Shown here piece after piece: positions 18,427 through 28,280 of a stretch of 64,000 nucleotides of DNA. The number at the start of each line of letters is the position of its first letter. Positions within the stretch are counted from its first letter, which is position 1. The stretch spans positions 34,454 through 98,453 of the forward strand of contig NZ_JAVBXR010000033.1 of NCBI RefSeq assembly GCF_030824455.1, read 5' to 3'. The notes beneath the pieces are model-generated. The model was not told the origin of the DNA. It did no database searches and saw only the letters and a program-made list of their open reading frames with translations. Both the position numbers and the translations under genes were made by a program. Source of the DNA: Desulfobulbus sp. Lineage in GTDB: Bacteria > Desulfobacterota > Desulfobulbia > Desulfobulbales > Desulfobulbaceae.

Positions 18427-18656
18427 TATTCGACGATTTCAAGCCGGGTGCGCCTGTTGTCCCCGGTCAATGAAACGGCAAGCACCGCACGCATCGCCCT
18501 GGCCGTCCGCCCCTGTTTGCCGATCACTTTGCCCAGATCCTCTTGGGCGACCCGCAACTCAATGGTGAGGTTCTCCTCATCCTCCTGTTGCGACACAGTG
18601 ATAAGCTCGGGCTGATCCACCAGTTTGCCGGCGATGAACTCAATCAGCTCTTTCAT
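18426..18656 (-). CDS. khpA: KH-domain RNA-binding protein KhpA
   Basis: A 76-residue single KH domain with the GxxG loop in GKVIGKQGRTARAMR. In other bacteria KhpA pairs with KhpB/Jag and affects cell division and small-RNA binding. It directly abuts rpsP (18657) and overlaps rimM, its conserved position. Confidence 0.93.
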   Translation of the reverse strand: MKELIEFIAGKLVDQPELITVSQQEDEENLTIELRVAQEDLGKVIGKQGRTARAMRAVLAVSLTGDNRRTRLEIVE

Positions 18657-18914
18657 TTACGCCGCTACAACCACTCCTGGAACACACTTCTTAATCAGGC
18701 TCTCAACGGTTTCCGTCGGTTTGGCGCCCTTTTTCATCCAGGTTTCGAGTTTTTCGTTGTCAATGCTGATCGCCGCAGGATTTTGCATCGGATCATAGGT
18801 GCCAACGATGTCAAGAAACTTGCCGTCGCGCGGGGCTTGGCTGTCGGCAACGATGATCCGGTAAAACGGTTGTTTTTTCCGGCCCTTTCTGGTCAAACGA
18901 ATATGAACTGCCAT
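18657..18914 (-). CDS. rpsP: Small ribosomal subunit protein bS16
   Basis: An 85-residue ribosomal protein with all bS16 landmarks: VHIRLTRKGRKKQPFYRIIV, DSQAPRDGKFLDIVGTYDP and the WMKKGAKPTETV segment. It is the first gene of the cluster after ffh, with a 75-base gap that may hold an internal promoter. Confidence 0.97.
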   Translation of the reverse strand: MAVHIRLTRKGRKKQPFYRIIVADSQAPRDGKFLDIVGTYDPMQNPAAISIDNEKLETWMKKGAKPTETVESLIKKCVPGVVVAA

Positions 18915-18989
18915 TATTTTCTATCCTCCGGTGGATATTGCCCCACAGTGCAGACTGCCGGGCCTTGCTTAGTAATAAATTGGGGTTGT

Positions 18990-20339
<1,350 letters not shown>

Positions 20340-20484
20340 GATATACGGTGCTCAATAGGCAATGAATGCAGGCAAACGCCGAAATACGCCCGTCTCTGAT
20401 TATGCGTTCAGGAAAATTGCGATTAATACCCGACATGCCCCTTCTTGTCAAGCGAGAAGAAAAACATGGTGGTCCGGGCTCTTA

Positions 20485-21432
20485 TCACGCAATCAGCGCC
20501 TCGGCGACCTTGGCCAGGGACTCGGGGCTGTCGGCCTGCAGACAGGTAATCGCTGAATTTTTCGGCAAAATTTTCTTCATCATGCCGCTCAGGACATTCT
20601 TTGGCCCCAACTCGACAATCACCTCGACCCCTTCGGCGATCATTTGTTCGACAATGGTCAACCAGCGCACCCTGGAGGCAATCTGCCGGGCCATGATCGC
20701 CTTCATCTCGGCCGGGCCCTGTTCGTAGCCGCCGGTAACGTTGAACAACACCGGAATCCGGGGCGGGTTGAAAGCGATGCCGTCCATATAGGCGGCAAAG
20801 TCGTCGACTGCGCCGGCAACCAACGGACTGTGATTGGCCACGCTGACCTTCAGCGGGATCACCTTGGCGCCTTTGGCGGCGCATTGGGCGCCGACCGCGT
20901 CGAGCCCTGCCGCATCTCCAGAAAGCACAATCTGGGAAGCGGTGTTGTGGTTGGCCACGACCGCAACGCCTGGGCCGGAAAACCCCTGCAGCACTGCCTC
21001 AACCTCTTCAACGCCCAATCCCACCACCGCCCGCATGCCGCCGGGATGCAAGGCCCCTTCGCGCTCCATCAACTCGCCGCGCTTGGTGACCAAGGACAAG
21101 GTGTCCTCCAGGGTCAATACGCCCGCGCCGTGGAGGGCCGAGTACTCGCCTAGGCTGTGCCCCGCCAGAAAAGAGGGTTGAAAGCCGGGCACAAGCTTGA
21201 GCAACTGCTGCCAGCAGATCAGATTGATCACCGTCAACGCCGGCTGCAGGTACAGCACCCGGGTAAGGTCTTCCATCGGCCCTTCAAAACAGAGCGCGCG
21301 CAGGGGAAAACCGGAAATTTTTTCGGCCAGATCCATCAGGGCCGAGGCGTCCGGATCCTGATCGACGAATTCCTGGCCCATGCCAATAAACTGGGACCCT
21401 TGTCCCGGAAAGAGAATTGCTGTTTTTTTCAT
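20485..21432 (-). CDS. fabD: Malonyl-CoA:ACP transacylase
   Basis: Loads malonyl groups onto acyl carrier protein in fatty acid synthesis. It begins TAILFPGQGSQFIGMGQ; the nucleophile is Ser93 in GHSLGEYSAL, with the QIVLSGD segment and conserved His in VANHSPLV. It has 315 residues. It lies 20 bases after lspA, so lspA-fabD co-transcription is likely. Confidence 0.95.
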   Translation of the reverse strand: MKKTAILFPGQGSQFIGMGQEFVDQDPDASALMDLAEKISGFPLRALCFEGPMEDLTRVLYLQPALTVINLICWQQLLKLVPGFQPSFLAGHSLGEYSALHGAGVLTLEDTLSLVTKRGELMEREGALHPGGMRAVVGLGVEEVEAVLQGFSGPGVAVVANHNTASQIVLSGDAAGLDAVGAQCAAKGAKVIPLKVSVANHSPLVAGAVDDFAAYMDGIAFNPPRIPVLFNVTGGYEQGPAEMKAIMARQIASRVRWLTIVEQMIAEGVEVIVELGPKNVLSGMMKKILPKNSAITCLQADSPESLAKVAEALIA

Positions 21433-21452
21433 ATTTCGACTGCGAAAGGTTG

Positions 21453-21953
21453 TTACGCCTGCGCCGGCTGTTGCCGTTCAAACAGGAGATTTTTGATGAT
21501 AAAAAGAATGACGCCAATGGTGATTGCGGAATCGGCGATGTTAAACGCCGGCCAGTGATGGGCGCCAACGTAAACATCGAGAAAATCGACCACAAATCCG
21601 TACCGAATCCGATCAATAAGGTTGCCGATGGCCCCGCCGGCGATCAAGGCCAAGGACAAACTGTACACAACGCTGTTGCGGCCAAAACTCCGCTGTGCGA
21701 TCCAGATGAACACCAGGGCTGCGCCGGCGGCCCCGATAAAAAAAAGCTGCCGCCACACCGCCGGTTGCCCGGCCAGGATGCTGAACGCGGCGCCGTTGTT
21801 GGTCAGGTAGGTGAGATTGAACAGATCGGCAATCACCACCTTGCTCTCATACAGGGAAAAATGGCGCATGATCCATACCTTGGTTGCCTGATCGATAGCG
21901 ACAACCGCAAGGATCACCGGGAAAAAAGCCGACATCAGGAGGCGGCGACTCAT
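21453..21953 (-). CDS. lspA: Lipoprotein signal peptidase (signal peptidase II)
   Basis: Cleaves lipoprotein signals after diacylglyceryl transfer, acting in the inner membrane. It has 166 residues with four hydrophobic segments. The catalytic Asp pair lies in GNLIDRIRYGFVVDFLD and FNIADSAITIG; NNGAAFS is also conserved. ATG 21953 makes an ATGA overlap with the ileS stop. It serves the several lipoproteins encoded in this window. Confidence 0.95.
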   Translation of the reverse strand: MSRRLLMSAFFPVILAVVAIDQATKVWIMRHFSLYESKVVIADLFNLTYLTNNGAAFSILAGQPAVWRQLFFIGAAGAALVFIWIAQRSFGRNSVVYSLSLALIAGGAIGNLIDRIRYGFVVDFLDVYVGAHHWPAFNIADSAITIGVILFIIKNLLFERQQPAQA

Positions 21954-24760
21954 GCCGTCAGCTGCCGAACCACCGCAGCGCAACGGGCGCAGAGCGCGGG
22001 GTGCTCCTGATCGTCGCCAACCGAGGTGGCAATGGTCCAACACCGCTCGCACTTGACGCCCGGCGCGGGCCCGACCGCAATCTCCACGCCCGGCAGGGCT
22101 TCGGCCTCGACAAAGGCGAGGTTCCCGTCCTCTCCATCTCGGGTCAGACGCAGACCGGAAACGATGCAGAGTTCGCGCAACTGTTCCAGGCTGCCAGAGA
22201 GAAAATCGGCCCATTCGCCGTTGACCTTGATCACCACCTCCGCATCCAGGGACAAACCAATGACCTTGTCGCGACGCGCGCCTTCGAGCACGCGGGTAAT
22301 GGCGGAGCGCAGGATCAGCAGTTTGTCCCAGCGGCCCTGAAACGCCTCGTCTTCAACAATGTCGGCCACAGGCGCGAAATCGGCAAAGAAGATGGATCGT
22401 TCCAGGGGCGCGTCCTGGGGCAGGTCATGGAGATGCTCCCAGGCCTCGGCGGTGGTGAAACAGAGGATCGGCGACATCAGGCGCAACAGTCCGTCAAGAA
22501 TCCGGTAAATCACGGTCTGGGCGGCGCGGCGCTCCGGCCCGGCTGGGGCAGAGCAGTAGAGCCGATCCTTGAGCACGTCCATGTATAAGCTGGAGATGGT
22601 GGCCCCGCAGAAATTGTGCAGGCCATGATAGACCGCGTGGAATTCGTAGCGCTCGTAGGCGCTGGTGATGCGCCCGCTCAGTTCGGCAAACTTGGTCAGG
22701 GCCCAACGATCCATCTCCTGCAGGGCAGAAGGGGCAACGCTGTCCTTGGCCGGATCAAAATCATAGAGATTGCTCAGCAGAAACCGCAGGGTGTTGCGCA
22801 TCTTGCGGTAGGCGTCGGAGACGTGCCTGAGAATCTCGTCCGAGACCTTGACGTCGTCCTGGTAATTTTCGCTGGCCACCCACAGACGCAGCACCTCGGC
22901 CCCGTACTGATCAATCACCTCCTGCGGCGCAACAACGTTGCCCACGGATTTGGACATCTTCTTGCCCTGGCCGTCGACCACGTAGCCGTGGGTGAGCACG
23001 CCCTGATACGGCGCACGCCCTCTGGCGCCCACTGAAGTGAGCAGCGAGGACTGGAACCAGCCGCGGTGCTGATCGCTGCCTTCCAGATAGAGATCCGCCG
23101 GCGAGCGCAATTCCGCGCGCTGTTCGAGAACTGCGGCATGGCTGGTTCCGGAATCGAACCAGACGTCAAGGATGTCGGACTCCTTCTTGAACTCATGGCC
23201 GCCGCAACCGCAGGTCACGCCCTCGGGAATAAAGTCAGCGGCCTCGTGCTTGAACCAGGCGTCAGCCCCTTCCTTGCCAAAAAATTCGTCAATCCGGCTG
23301 CACACCGCCTCGTTTTTTAAAATCTCACCGCAGGCAACGCAGGTCAGCACCGTGATCGGCACGCCCCAGGAGCGCTGGCGGGACAGACACCAATCCGGCC
23401 GGGCCTCGACCATGCCGTAAATCCGCTGCTGGCCCCAGGCTGGCGTCCAGCTCACTTCCTTGATTGCCTGCAAGGCCTTTTCGCGCAACTGCAGTTTGTC
23501 CATGGAGATGAACCACTGGGCCGTGGCCCGGTACATCACCGGTTTTTTGCAGCGCCAGCAGTGCGGGTAGCTGTGATTGATGGCCATTTCCTTGACCAGC
23601 GAACCCTCGGCAGCCATATCGGCCACGATCTGCCGATTGACCTGCGGGACCTGCGCCCCCTCGTACCGGCCGGCGTCCGCCGTGTAACGGCCCTGATCGT
23701 CCACCGGCGACAACACCTCCAGGCCGTAGCGCAGGCCGGTGAGATAGTCGTCTGCGCCGTGGCCGGGCGCGGTGTGAACGCAGCCGGTGCCCGAATCGGC
23801 GGTGACGTAATCAGCCAGGACCATCAGGGAATCGCGCTCCATGAAGGGGTGGCGGCAATGCTTGCCTTCCAGTCCCGCAGCGGAGAAAACAGCCAGGATC
23901 GAATAGTCCTCCAGGCCGAACAACTTCATGCACGAATCGACCAGTTCCTTGGCCAGAATCCATATCTCGCCCTGGACGGCAACGGCGGCGTATTCAAAAT
24001 CCGGATGAAAGGCGATGGCCAGGTTGGCCGGCAGGGTCCAGGGCGTGGTGGTCCAGATGAGCACCGAGACCTGTTTGCCCGCCAGCTCCGGCGCAACCGC
24101 GCCGAGATCGTCCTTCACCGGAAACTTGACGTACACCGACGGCGAGGTGTGATCGGCGTAGTCAACCTCGGCCTCGGCCAGGGCGGTGCCGCAGTCGGCG
24201 CACCAGTAGACCGGCTTTTTGGAGCGAACCACGGCACCGGAAAGAAGAAAGGTGTTAAACTCCCGGGCAATGACCGCCTCGTAGCCAAAGTTCATGGTCA
24301 GATAGGGATTGCCCCAATCGCCGAGCACGCCGAGCCGCTTGAACTGCTCGCGCTGGGTCTTGATCCACTTTTCGGCGTAGCTGCGGCAGGCGGCGCGCTT
24401 GCCCAGGATGGAGATGGTCTGTTTTTTAGCGCCCAGCTCCACATCGACATTGTGCTCGATGGGCAGGCCGTGGCAGTCCCAACCGGGGATGTACGGGGCG
24501 TTGAAGCCGGCCATCCGCTTGGAACGAAGGATGATGTCTTTCAGCACCTTGTTGAAGGCGGTGCCCAGGTGAATGTTGCCGTTGGCGTAGGGAGGGCCGT
24601 CGTGGAGGACAAACAGCGGCCGGTCAGCCGCCGCCTGCTGCAACTGCGCGTAGAGGTTTTCCTTTTCCCAGCGTTTGAGCGCCATGGGCTCGCGCTGGGT
24701 CAGGTTGGCCTTCATTTTAAACTTGGTCTGCGGCAGGTTGAGTGTTTCCCTGTAATCCAT
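21950..24760 (-). CDS. ileS: Isoleucyl-tRNA synthetase
   Basis: A class Ia synthetase of 936 residues. The HIGH-type motif is in PYANGNIHLGTAFNKVLKD, the editing domain contains WTTTPWTLPANLAIAF, KMSKS is in GKKMSKSVGN, and the C-terminal zinc site is CERCW with CARC. The ATG at 24760 is the obvious start. The ileS-lspA order with overlap is widespread in bacteria. Confidence 0.97.
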   Translation of the reverse strand: MDYRETLNLPQTKFKMKANLTQREPMALKRWEKENLYAQLQQAAADRPLFVLHDGPPYANGNIHLGTAFNKVLKDIILRSKRMAGFNAPYIPGWDCHGLPIEHNVDVELGAKKQTISILGKRAACRSYAEKWIKTQREQFKRLGVLGDWGNPYLTMNFGYEAVIAREFNTFLLSGAVVRSKKPVYWCADCGTALAEAEVDYADHTSPSVYVKFPVKDDLGAVAPELAGKQVSVLIWTTTPWTLPANLAIAFHPDFEYAAVAVQGEIWILAKELVDSCMKLFGLEDYSILAVFSAAGLEGKHCRHPFMERDSLMVLADYVTADSGTGCVHTAPGHGADDYLTGLRYGLEVLSPVDDQGRYTADAGRYEGAQVPQVNRQIVADMAAEGSLVKEMAINHSYPHCWRCKKPVMYRATAQWFISMDKLQLREKALQAIKEVSWTPAWGQQRIYGMVEARPDWCLSRQRSWGVPITVLTCVACGEILKNEAVCSRIDEFFGKEGADAWFKHEAADFIPEGVTCGCGGHEFKKESDILDVWFDSGTSHAAVLEQRAELRSPADLYLEGSDQHRGWFQSSLLTSVGARGRAPYQGVLTHGYVVDGQGKKMSKSVGNVVAPQEVIDQYGAEVLRLWVASENYQDDVKVSDEILRHVSDAYRKMRNTLRFLLSNLYDFDPAKDSVAPSALQEMDRWALTKFAELSGRITSAYERYEFHAVYHGLHNFCGATISSLYMDVLKDRLYCSAPAGPERRAAQTVIYRILDGLLRLMSPILCFTTAEAWEHLHDLPQDAPLERSIFFADFAPVADIVEDEAFQGRWDKLLILRSAITRVLEGARRDKVIGLSLDAEVVIKVNGEWADFLSGSLEQLRELCIVSGLRLTRDGEDGNLAFVEAEALPGVEIAVGPAPGVKCERCWTIATSVGDDQEHPALCARCAAVVRQLTA

Positions 24761-24985
24761 CGTTTTTCCTGGTTAAGCAAATGAGAAAGAGACACGGCTG
24801 GGCTGTCCACGAAGTGGCAGATTTTACCAAGCCAGCTTGAATGTGCAAGGGAAAAGGCGGAAAAACCGGGTGACTGGAGCCGTGCGCCGCAACCAGGCGA
24901 CGGCGGGAGGGGAACAACTTCCCGGCTTGTTCTTTTGCCGGCGTCGTTGTATTTTGACGCTGAATAGTGACCGGTTCAGCCTACA

Positions 24986-25567
24986 ATGATTCTTCGTCTA
25001 TGGAGCAACAGCTTGAAATCCGAGAACAATCCTTCCACCTGCGCGATCTGCGGCCAAAAAAGCGACCACCCTCTGCCGCAGGACGGCCTGTGCCCCGCCT
25101 GCGAGGCCCTTGCCAGGGCGGTGCAGGAGCAACCGGAGACGGTGCGGCGGTTATGGCTGCGCTGTCGGAACGAACCGATCCTGCCTGCGGCAACGCCCCG
25201 CTCCATCGAAAGCGAGGCGGAACTGCCGGAGGTGCTCGACGGCAAGCGCTACCGGGCCATCGACCGCGACCGCAACAAGTGGTATCTGTCGGTGAGCGAG
25301 GTCAACGGCAAGCCGGTGGAGGTGTTTGCTTCAACCGCCTTTGACCGCGACCACGAACTGCAGTCGCGCATTTCCAATTTAACCACCATCACCCGCCTGA
25401 TCTCGCTGATCCTTCGCCACATTTTCCTCGGCGAGACGCTCACCTTTGACAAATGCCTCAAGCAGATCCAGCGCAGTTCCCGGCAAAAAAACGACCTGCC
25501 CGACATGCTCTACGGGGTGCTGAGCCGCTACAACACCCCGGCGCAAACCACGGAAAAGCAACTGTAG
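24986..25567 (+). CDS. Free-standing zinc-ribbon protein resembling the class II ribonucleotide reductase C-terminus
   Basis: A 193-residue protein. An N-terminal zinc ribbon has Cys19, Cys22, Cys36 and Cys39 (CAICG and CPAC). The C-terminal half, about 85-180, resembles the TSCPD domain at the end of B12-dependent ribonucleotide reductase NrdJ: WYLSVSEVNGKPVEVFAST, then ITRLISLILRHI and LYGVLSRY. No catalytic reductase domain is present nearby. ATG 24986 lacks a strong ribosome site. It may be a split-off regulatory or assembly domain; I infer no reaction. Confidence 0.6.
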   Translation: MILRLWSNSLKSENNPSTCAICGQKSDHPLPQDGLCPACEALARAVQEQPETVRRLWLRCRNEPILPAATPRSIESEAELPEVLDGKRYRAIDRDRNKWYLSVSEVNGKPVEVFASTAFDRDHELQSRISNLTTITRLISLILRHIFLGETLTFDKCLKQIQRSSRQKNDLPDMLYGVLSRYNTPAQTTEKQL

Positions 25568-25653
25568 ACTTAAAGGCACTGTAGACCGACGCGGCGCGAT
25601 TGCGCCCAACCCGACCGCGCAGGCCGCTCCGGCGACAACGCGTGCAATCAAGC

Positions 25654-26034
25654 CTATAACTTTTCCATGAATTTTTGGGTGTTGATAACGAAGCGCTCGT
25701 GCCGGCCCCGCCCGATCTCGCCCTTTTCATCAAAGGCCAGCAGCTCAAACACCAGCCGCCGGCGATCAACTTCCAGCAGGGTCGATTCACATGTCACCTT
25801 CATCCCCACCGGGGTGGCCTTGCTGTGGACGATGTCGACCTTGACGCCCACGGTGCCGTGCCCCTCGGGCAAATACGGCAGCACCGAATTGAGACAGGTT
25901 TTCTCCATCAGCGCCACCATTGCCGGCGTGGCGTAGACCTCAACCAAACCGCTGCCGTATTTGGCGGCAGTGTCTTCAAAGGCGACCACCAACTCTTCCC
26001 TGCCCTTGACTCCTGCGGGAATCTGGATCTCCAT
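25654..26034 (-). CDS. Hotdog-fold thioesterase, FlK-like
   Basis: A 126-residue hotdog protein of the fluoroacetyl-CoA thioesterase-like family, widely used for general acyl-CoA hydrolysis. Residues matching the FlK triad are T36 in ATPAMVALMEK, E44 in the same helix and H70 in VDIVHSKATPVG. The C-terminus reads RGRHERFVI. ATG 26034 follows a clean AGGAG site, so I reject the longer start at 26124. The substrate is unknown. Confidence 0.75.
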   Translation of the reverse strand: MEIQIPAGVKGREELVVAFEDTAAKYGSGLVEVYATPAMVALMEKTCLNSVLPYLPEGHGTVGVKVDIVHSKATPVGMKVTCESTLLEVDRRRLVFELLAFDEKGEIGRGRHERFVINTQKFMEKL

Positions 26035-26245
26035 CTCGCGTCTCCTTGCAGGCTCACTATCGGCCCTTGGCTTTTTAATTTTCTGGCGCGCCTCAAGCGG
26101 CGCCACACCCAAAAAAACAAGCAAAACGTCTGTTAATCTGGGGTTGTAACAGCATCACCCCTGCCCGTCAAGCGGCAAGGAAACGCGACCGTCATGCCAC
26201 TGCGTCGGGCCCGCAAATGCGACGCCGAACCTCAGGCAACCAGGT

Positions 26246-27355
26246 TCAGGCGACTAGGTCCAACTGCTGCATGGTTCCGACGCCGCCCTGTTCAAAGAGA
26301 AAAAGCCCGGTGGCGCGCACCTGTCCCTGCAATTCGTTGTTGCCGTCCTTGACGCTGAACGGGGTCTCGACCCGGCCAAGATAAATTGCGCCGACGCCTT
26401 TTGCCCCCAGCGCCAGCAACTGGTCTTCGCCGGCGGCAGTTTTGGTCCAGATCCGCAGTTGAGAATAGATGTCGTCGCCCTCGTCGATCCAGCCGTTGCC
26501 GTCGCCGTCATAGGCGGCCAGATCGGCAAATCCGTCGCCGCTCTGCGCGCCAAACAACTCGCTGCCGTCGTTCACCAAGCCGTCGTTGTTGGCGTCTAGG
26601 GCAATAAAACCGGATCCGGGCCCGACAAAGGCAATCTGATCCTCGCTGCCGTCGGCGTCGATGTCAAAGCTGAAGGTGTCCTGGGTCAGTTGGGCTGCGA
26701 CTCCGTCAAAATTGATCACCAAGGGATCCTTGAGGCGCGCGTCGCCCATCAGCAGGCTTTCATCCAGAGTGCTGGTGAAGCTGCGGCTCATGTTCAACTC
26801 GACTCCGATTTGAATTTCCTGGCCGTCGGCGGTCCGCACCACCCCTTGGGCGGCGAACTGGGTGCTTTCGGATTCGTGATACACTTCGTGGCGTTCATAA
26901 CGCAATCCCCAGCCGGCGTTGGTTGGGGTCGCTTGCGCCTGCATGGCGTCAGCCGAAGTTGTTGACGGCGCAGCAACCGCCGACTGTTGAGAGGCGGCAA
27001 GGTTGTACGTTTTGAATTTCCGGCCGGTGAGTTTTTCAAACAAGGCCTTGAGGATACGCATGTTCAGATCGGTCAGCAGGTCCCCGTCTTCTCCGAGGGC
27101 CGCGACTTCGGCTGATTCCGCAGATTCGACGACGCTCGCCGCCTTTTGCTGAGCCTCGGCGGACAAACTGACCTTGGCGGCCTCTTTGGCAAGTTTTTCC
27201 GCCTGCTTTTGCAGCGCGTCGTCCTGGCTGTTCTTCTTTTCGGCGCGGACCGATTCTCTCCCCTGACGCCAGACAACGAGCGACTCCCGGCGCTCGGAAT
27301 ATTCGACGGCGGTGTGAGAACTGGCAAGTTGGATGTTCGATTCGGCAATTTTCAT
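26246..27355 (-). CDS. Uncharacterised protein with three EF-hand/dockerin-like calcium loops
   Basis: A 369-residue protein without a signal peptide. The N-terminal third is charged and probably coiled (Lys, Glu and Ala rich). The C-terminal half has three DxDxDG-type loops between about residues 230 and 290: DIDADGSED, LDANNDGLVNDGSE and YDGDGNGWIDEGDD. Similar blocks (NDGSELFGAQSGDGFADLA) occur in secreted or surface proteins of many bacteria, often type I secreted. ATG 27355 follows GGGAAGGG. I see no repeats-in-toxin nonapeptide array. Function is unknown. Confidence 0.6.
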   Translation of the reverse strand: MKIAESNIQLASSHTAVEYSERRESLVVWRQGRESVRAEKKNSQDDALQKQAEKLAKEAAKVSLSAEAQQKAASVVESAESAEVAALGEDGDLLTDLNMRILKALFEKLTGRKFKTYNLAASQQSAVAAPSTTSADAMQAQATPTNAGWGLRYERHEVYHESESTQFAAQGVVRTADGQEIQIGVELNMSRSFTSTLDESLLMGDARLKDPLVINFDGVAAQLTQDTFSFDIDADGSEDQIAFVGPGSGFIALDANNDGLVNDGSELFGAQSGDGFADLAAYDGDGNGWIDEGDDIYSQLRIWTKTAAGEDQLLALGAKGVGAIYLGRVETPFSVKDGNNELQGQVRATGLFLFEQGGVGTMQQLDLVA

Positions 27356-27677
27356 GATGTCCCTTCCCTGGTTGTCATTATGGATTTGAAAACAAAGAGT
27401 TGCCGCCTTCATCCGTGAGCCGGCATTTCTCCCTTATCGTCTTGTCGGCCAAAGCCGAGGAAACCTTTAGGGCCAAGTAGAGGCATCTTGTGGAATACAA
27501 GATTCTATGCTACAGTGTGACCGGTTTTTTCAGAAAAGCAGGCGGCAATCCGGTCGACGGAAGAACAACAATATTTCGGCATTATTCACAATCCTCATAA
27601 TTGCCTATCATCGATCTTCTCGCAACCCGCAAACAGTCACCCCAGATTCCCGTCACCGATTCCCCAGATAGAGTCTC
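27356..27677. other. 322-base intergenic region between divergent genes
   Basis: The space between the calcium-loop gene (minus) and torD (plus) must hold both promoters. The only structure I see is a perfect 7-bp palindrome, 27485-27491 with 27497-27503, in a locally AT-rich stretch. It could be an operator or hairpin; no FNR consensus is evident. Confidence 0.4.
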
Positions 27678-28280
27678 ATGGCAGCGAACAGCACCCCCAT
27701 TGACCAGGAAGACGCCTCGGCGGCCGAAGCCGCCACCCTCAGTTCCCTCTATTCTTTTCTCGCGCTGACCATGCGCTACCCAGACCCCGCCTTCTGCAAC
27801 GACCAATTCCTCGACGCCATGGATTCCCTGCTGGCGTCCCTTGAATGGCAGACGGAACTCGACGAATTTCGCGTCTGGCGCGGGGCAACCATCGACTACC
27901 TCGACGATCTGCGGACCGAATACACCCGGCTGTTCATCACCGCCGCGCTCCGGGCGACCATTCCGCCCTACGCCTCGGTCTACATGGACGGCGACGGCAC
28001 CCTGTGCGGCCGAACCACCGAGCGCACCAGGGATTTTTACCGCGAACGTGGTTATGATCTCACGGATGAGACCGAGCCTGCCGATCACATTCGTTTCGAG
28101 CTTGATTTTTTGGCTGCATTGGCCGGTGAAGCCAGGCTTGACGATGAAGAACTTTTTCTGCGAACCCTTTTTCGGCCGTGGTTTGAACGGTTTCAGGAAA
28201 AATGTATGAAAGAAGCTCGACATCCTTTCTACAAGGCGTCGATACAGTTAATTGATTTTTTCACCAAGGAGGAACAGTAA
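27678..28280 (+). CDS. TorD/DmsD-family chaperone for the adjacent molybdoenzyme
   Basis: An all-helical, cytoplasmic redox-enzyme maturation protein of 200 residues. It has the family pattern YxxLAxxMRYPD near residue 35, EYTRLF, the proline-rich PPYASVY, and D-HIRFELDFLAAL. These proteins hold apo-molybdoenzymes and proofread their Tat signals. It ends directly before the ATG of the catalytic subunit (28281), so it is translated just ahead of its presumed client. Confidence 0.88.
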   Translation: MAANSTPIDQEDASAAEAATLSSLYSFLALTMRYPDPAFCNDQFLDAMDSLLASLEWQTELDEFRVWRGATIDYLDDLRTEYTRLFITAALRATIPPYASVYMDGDGTLCGRTTERTRDFYRERGYDLTDETEPADHIRFELDFLAALAGEARLDDEELFLRTLFRPWFERFQEKCMKEARHPFYKASIQLIDFFTKEEQ

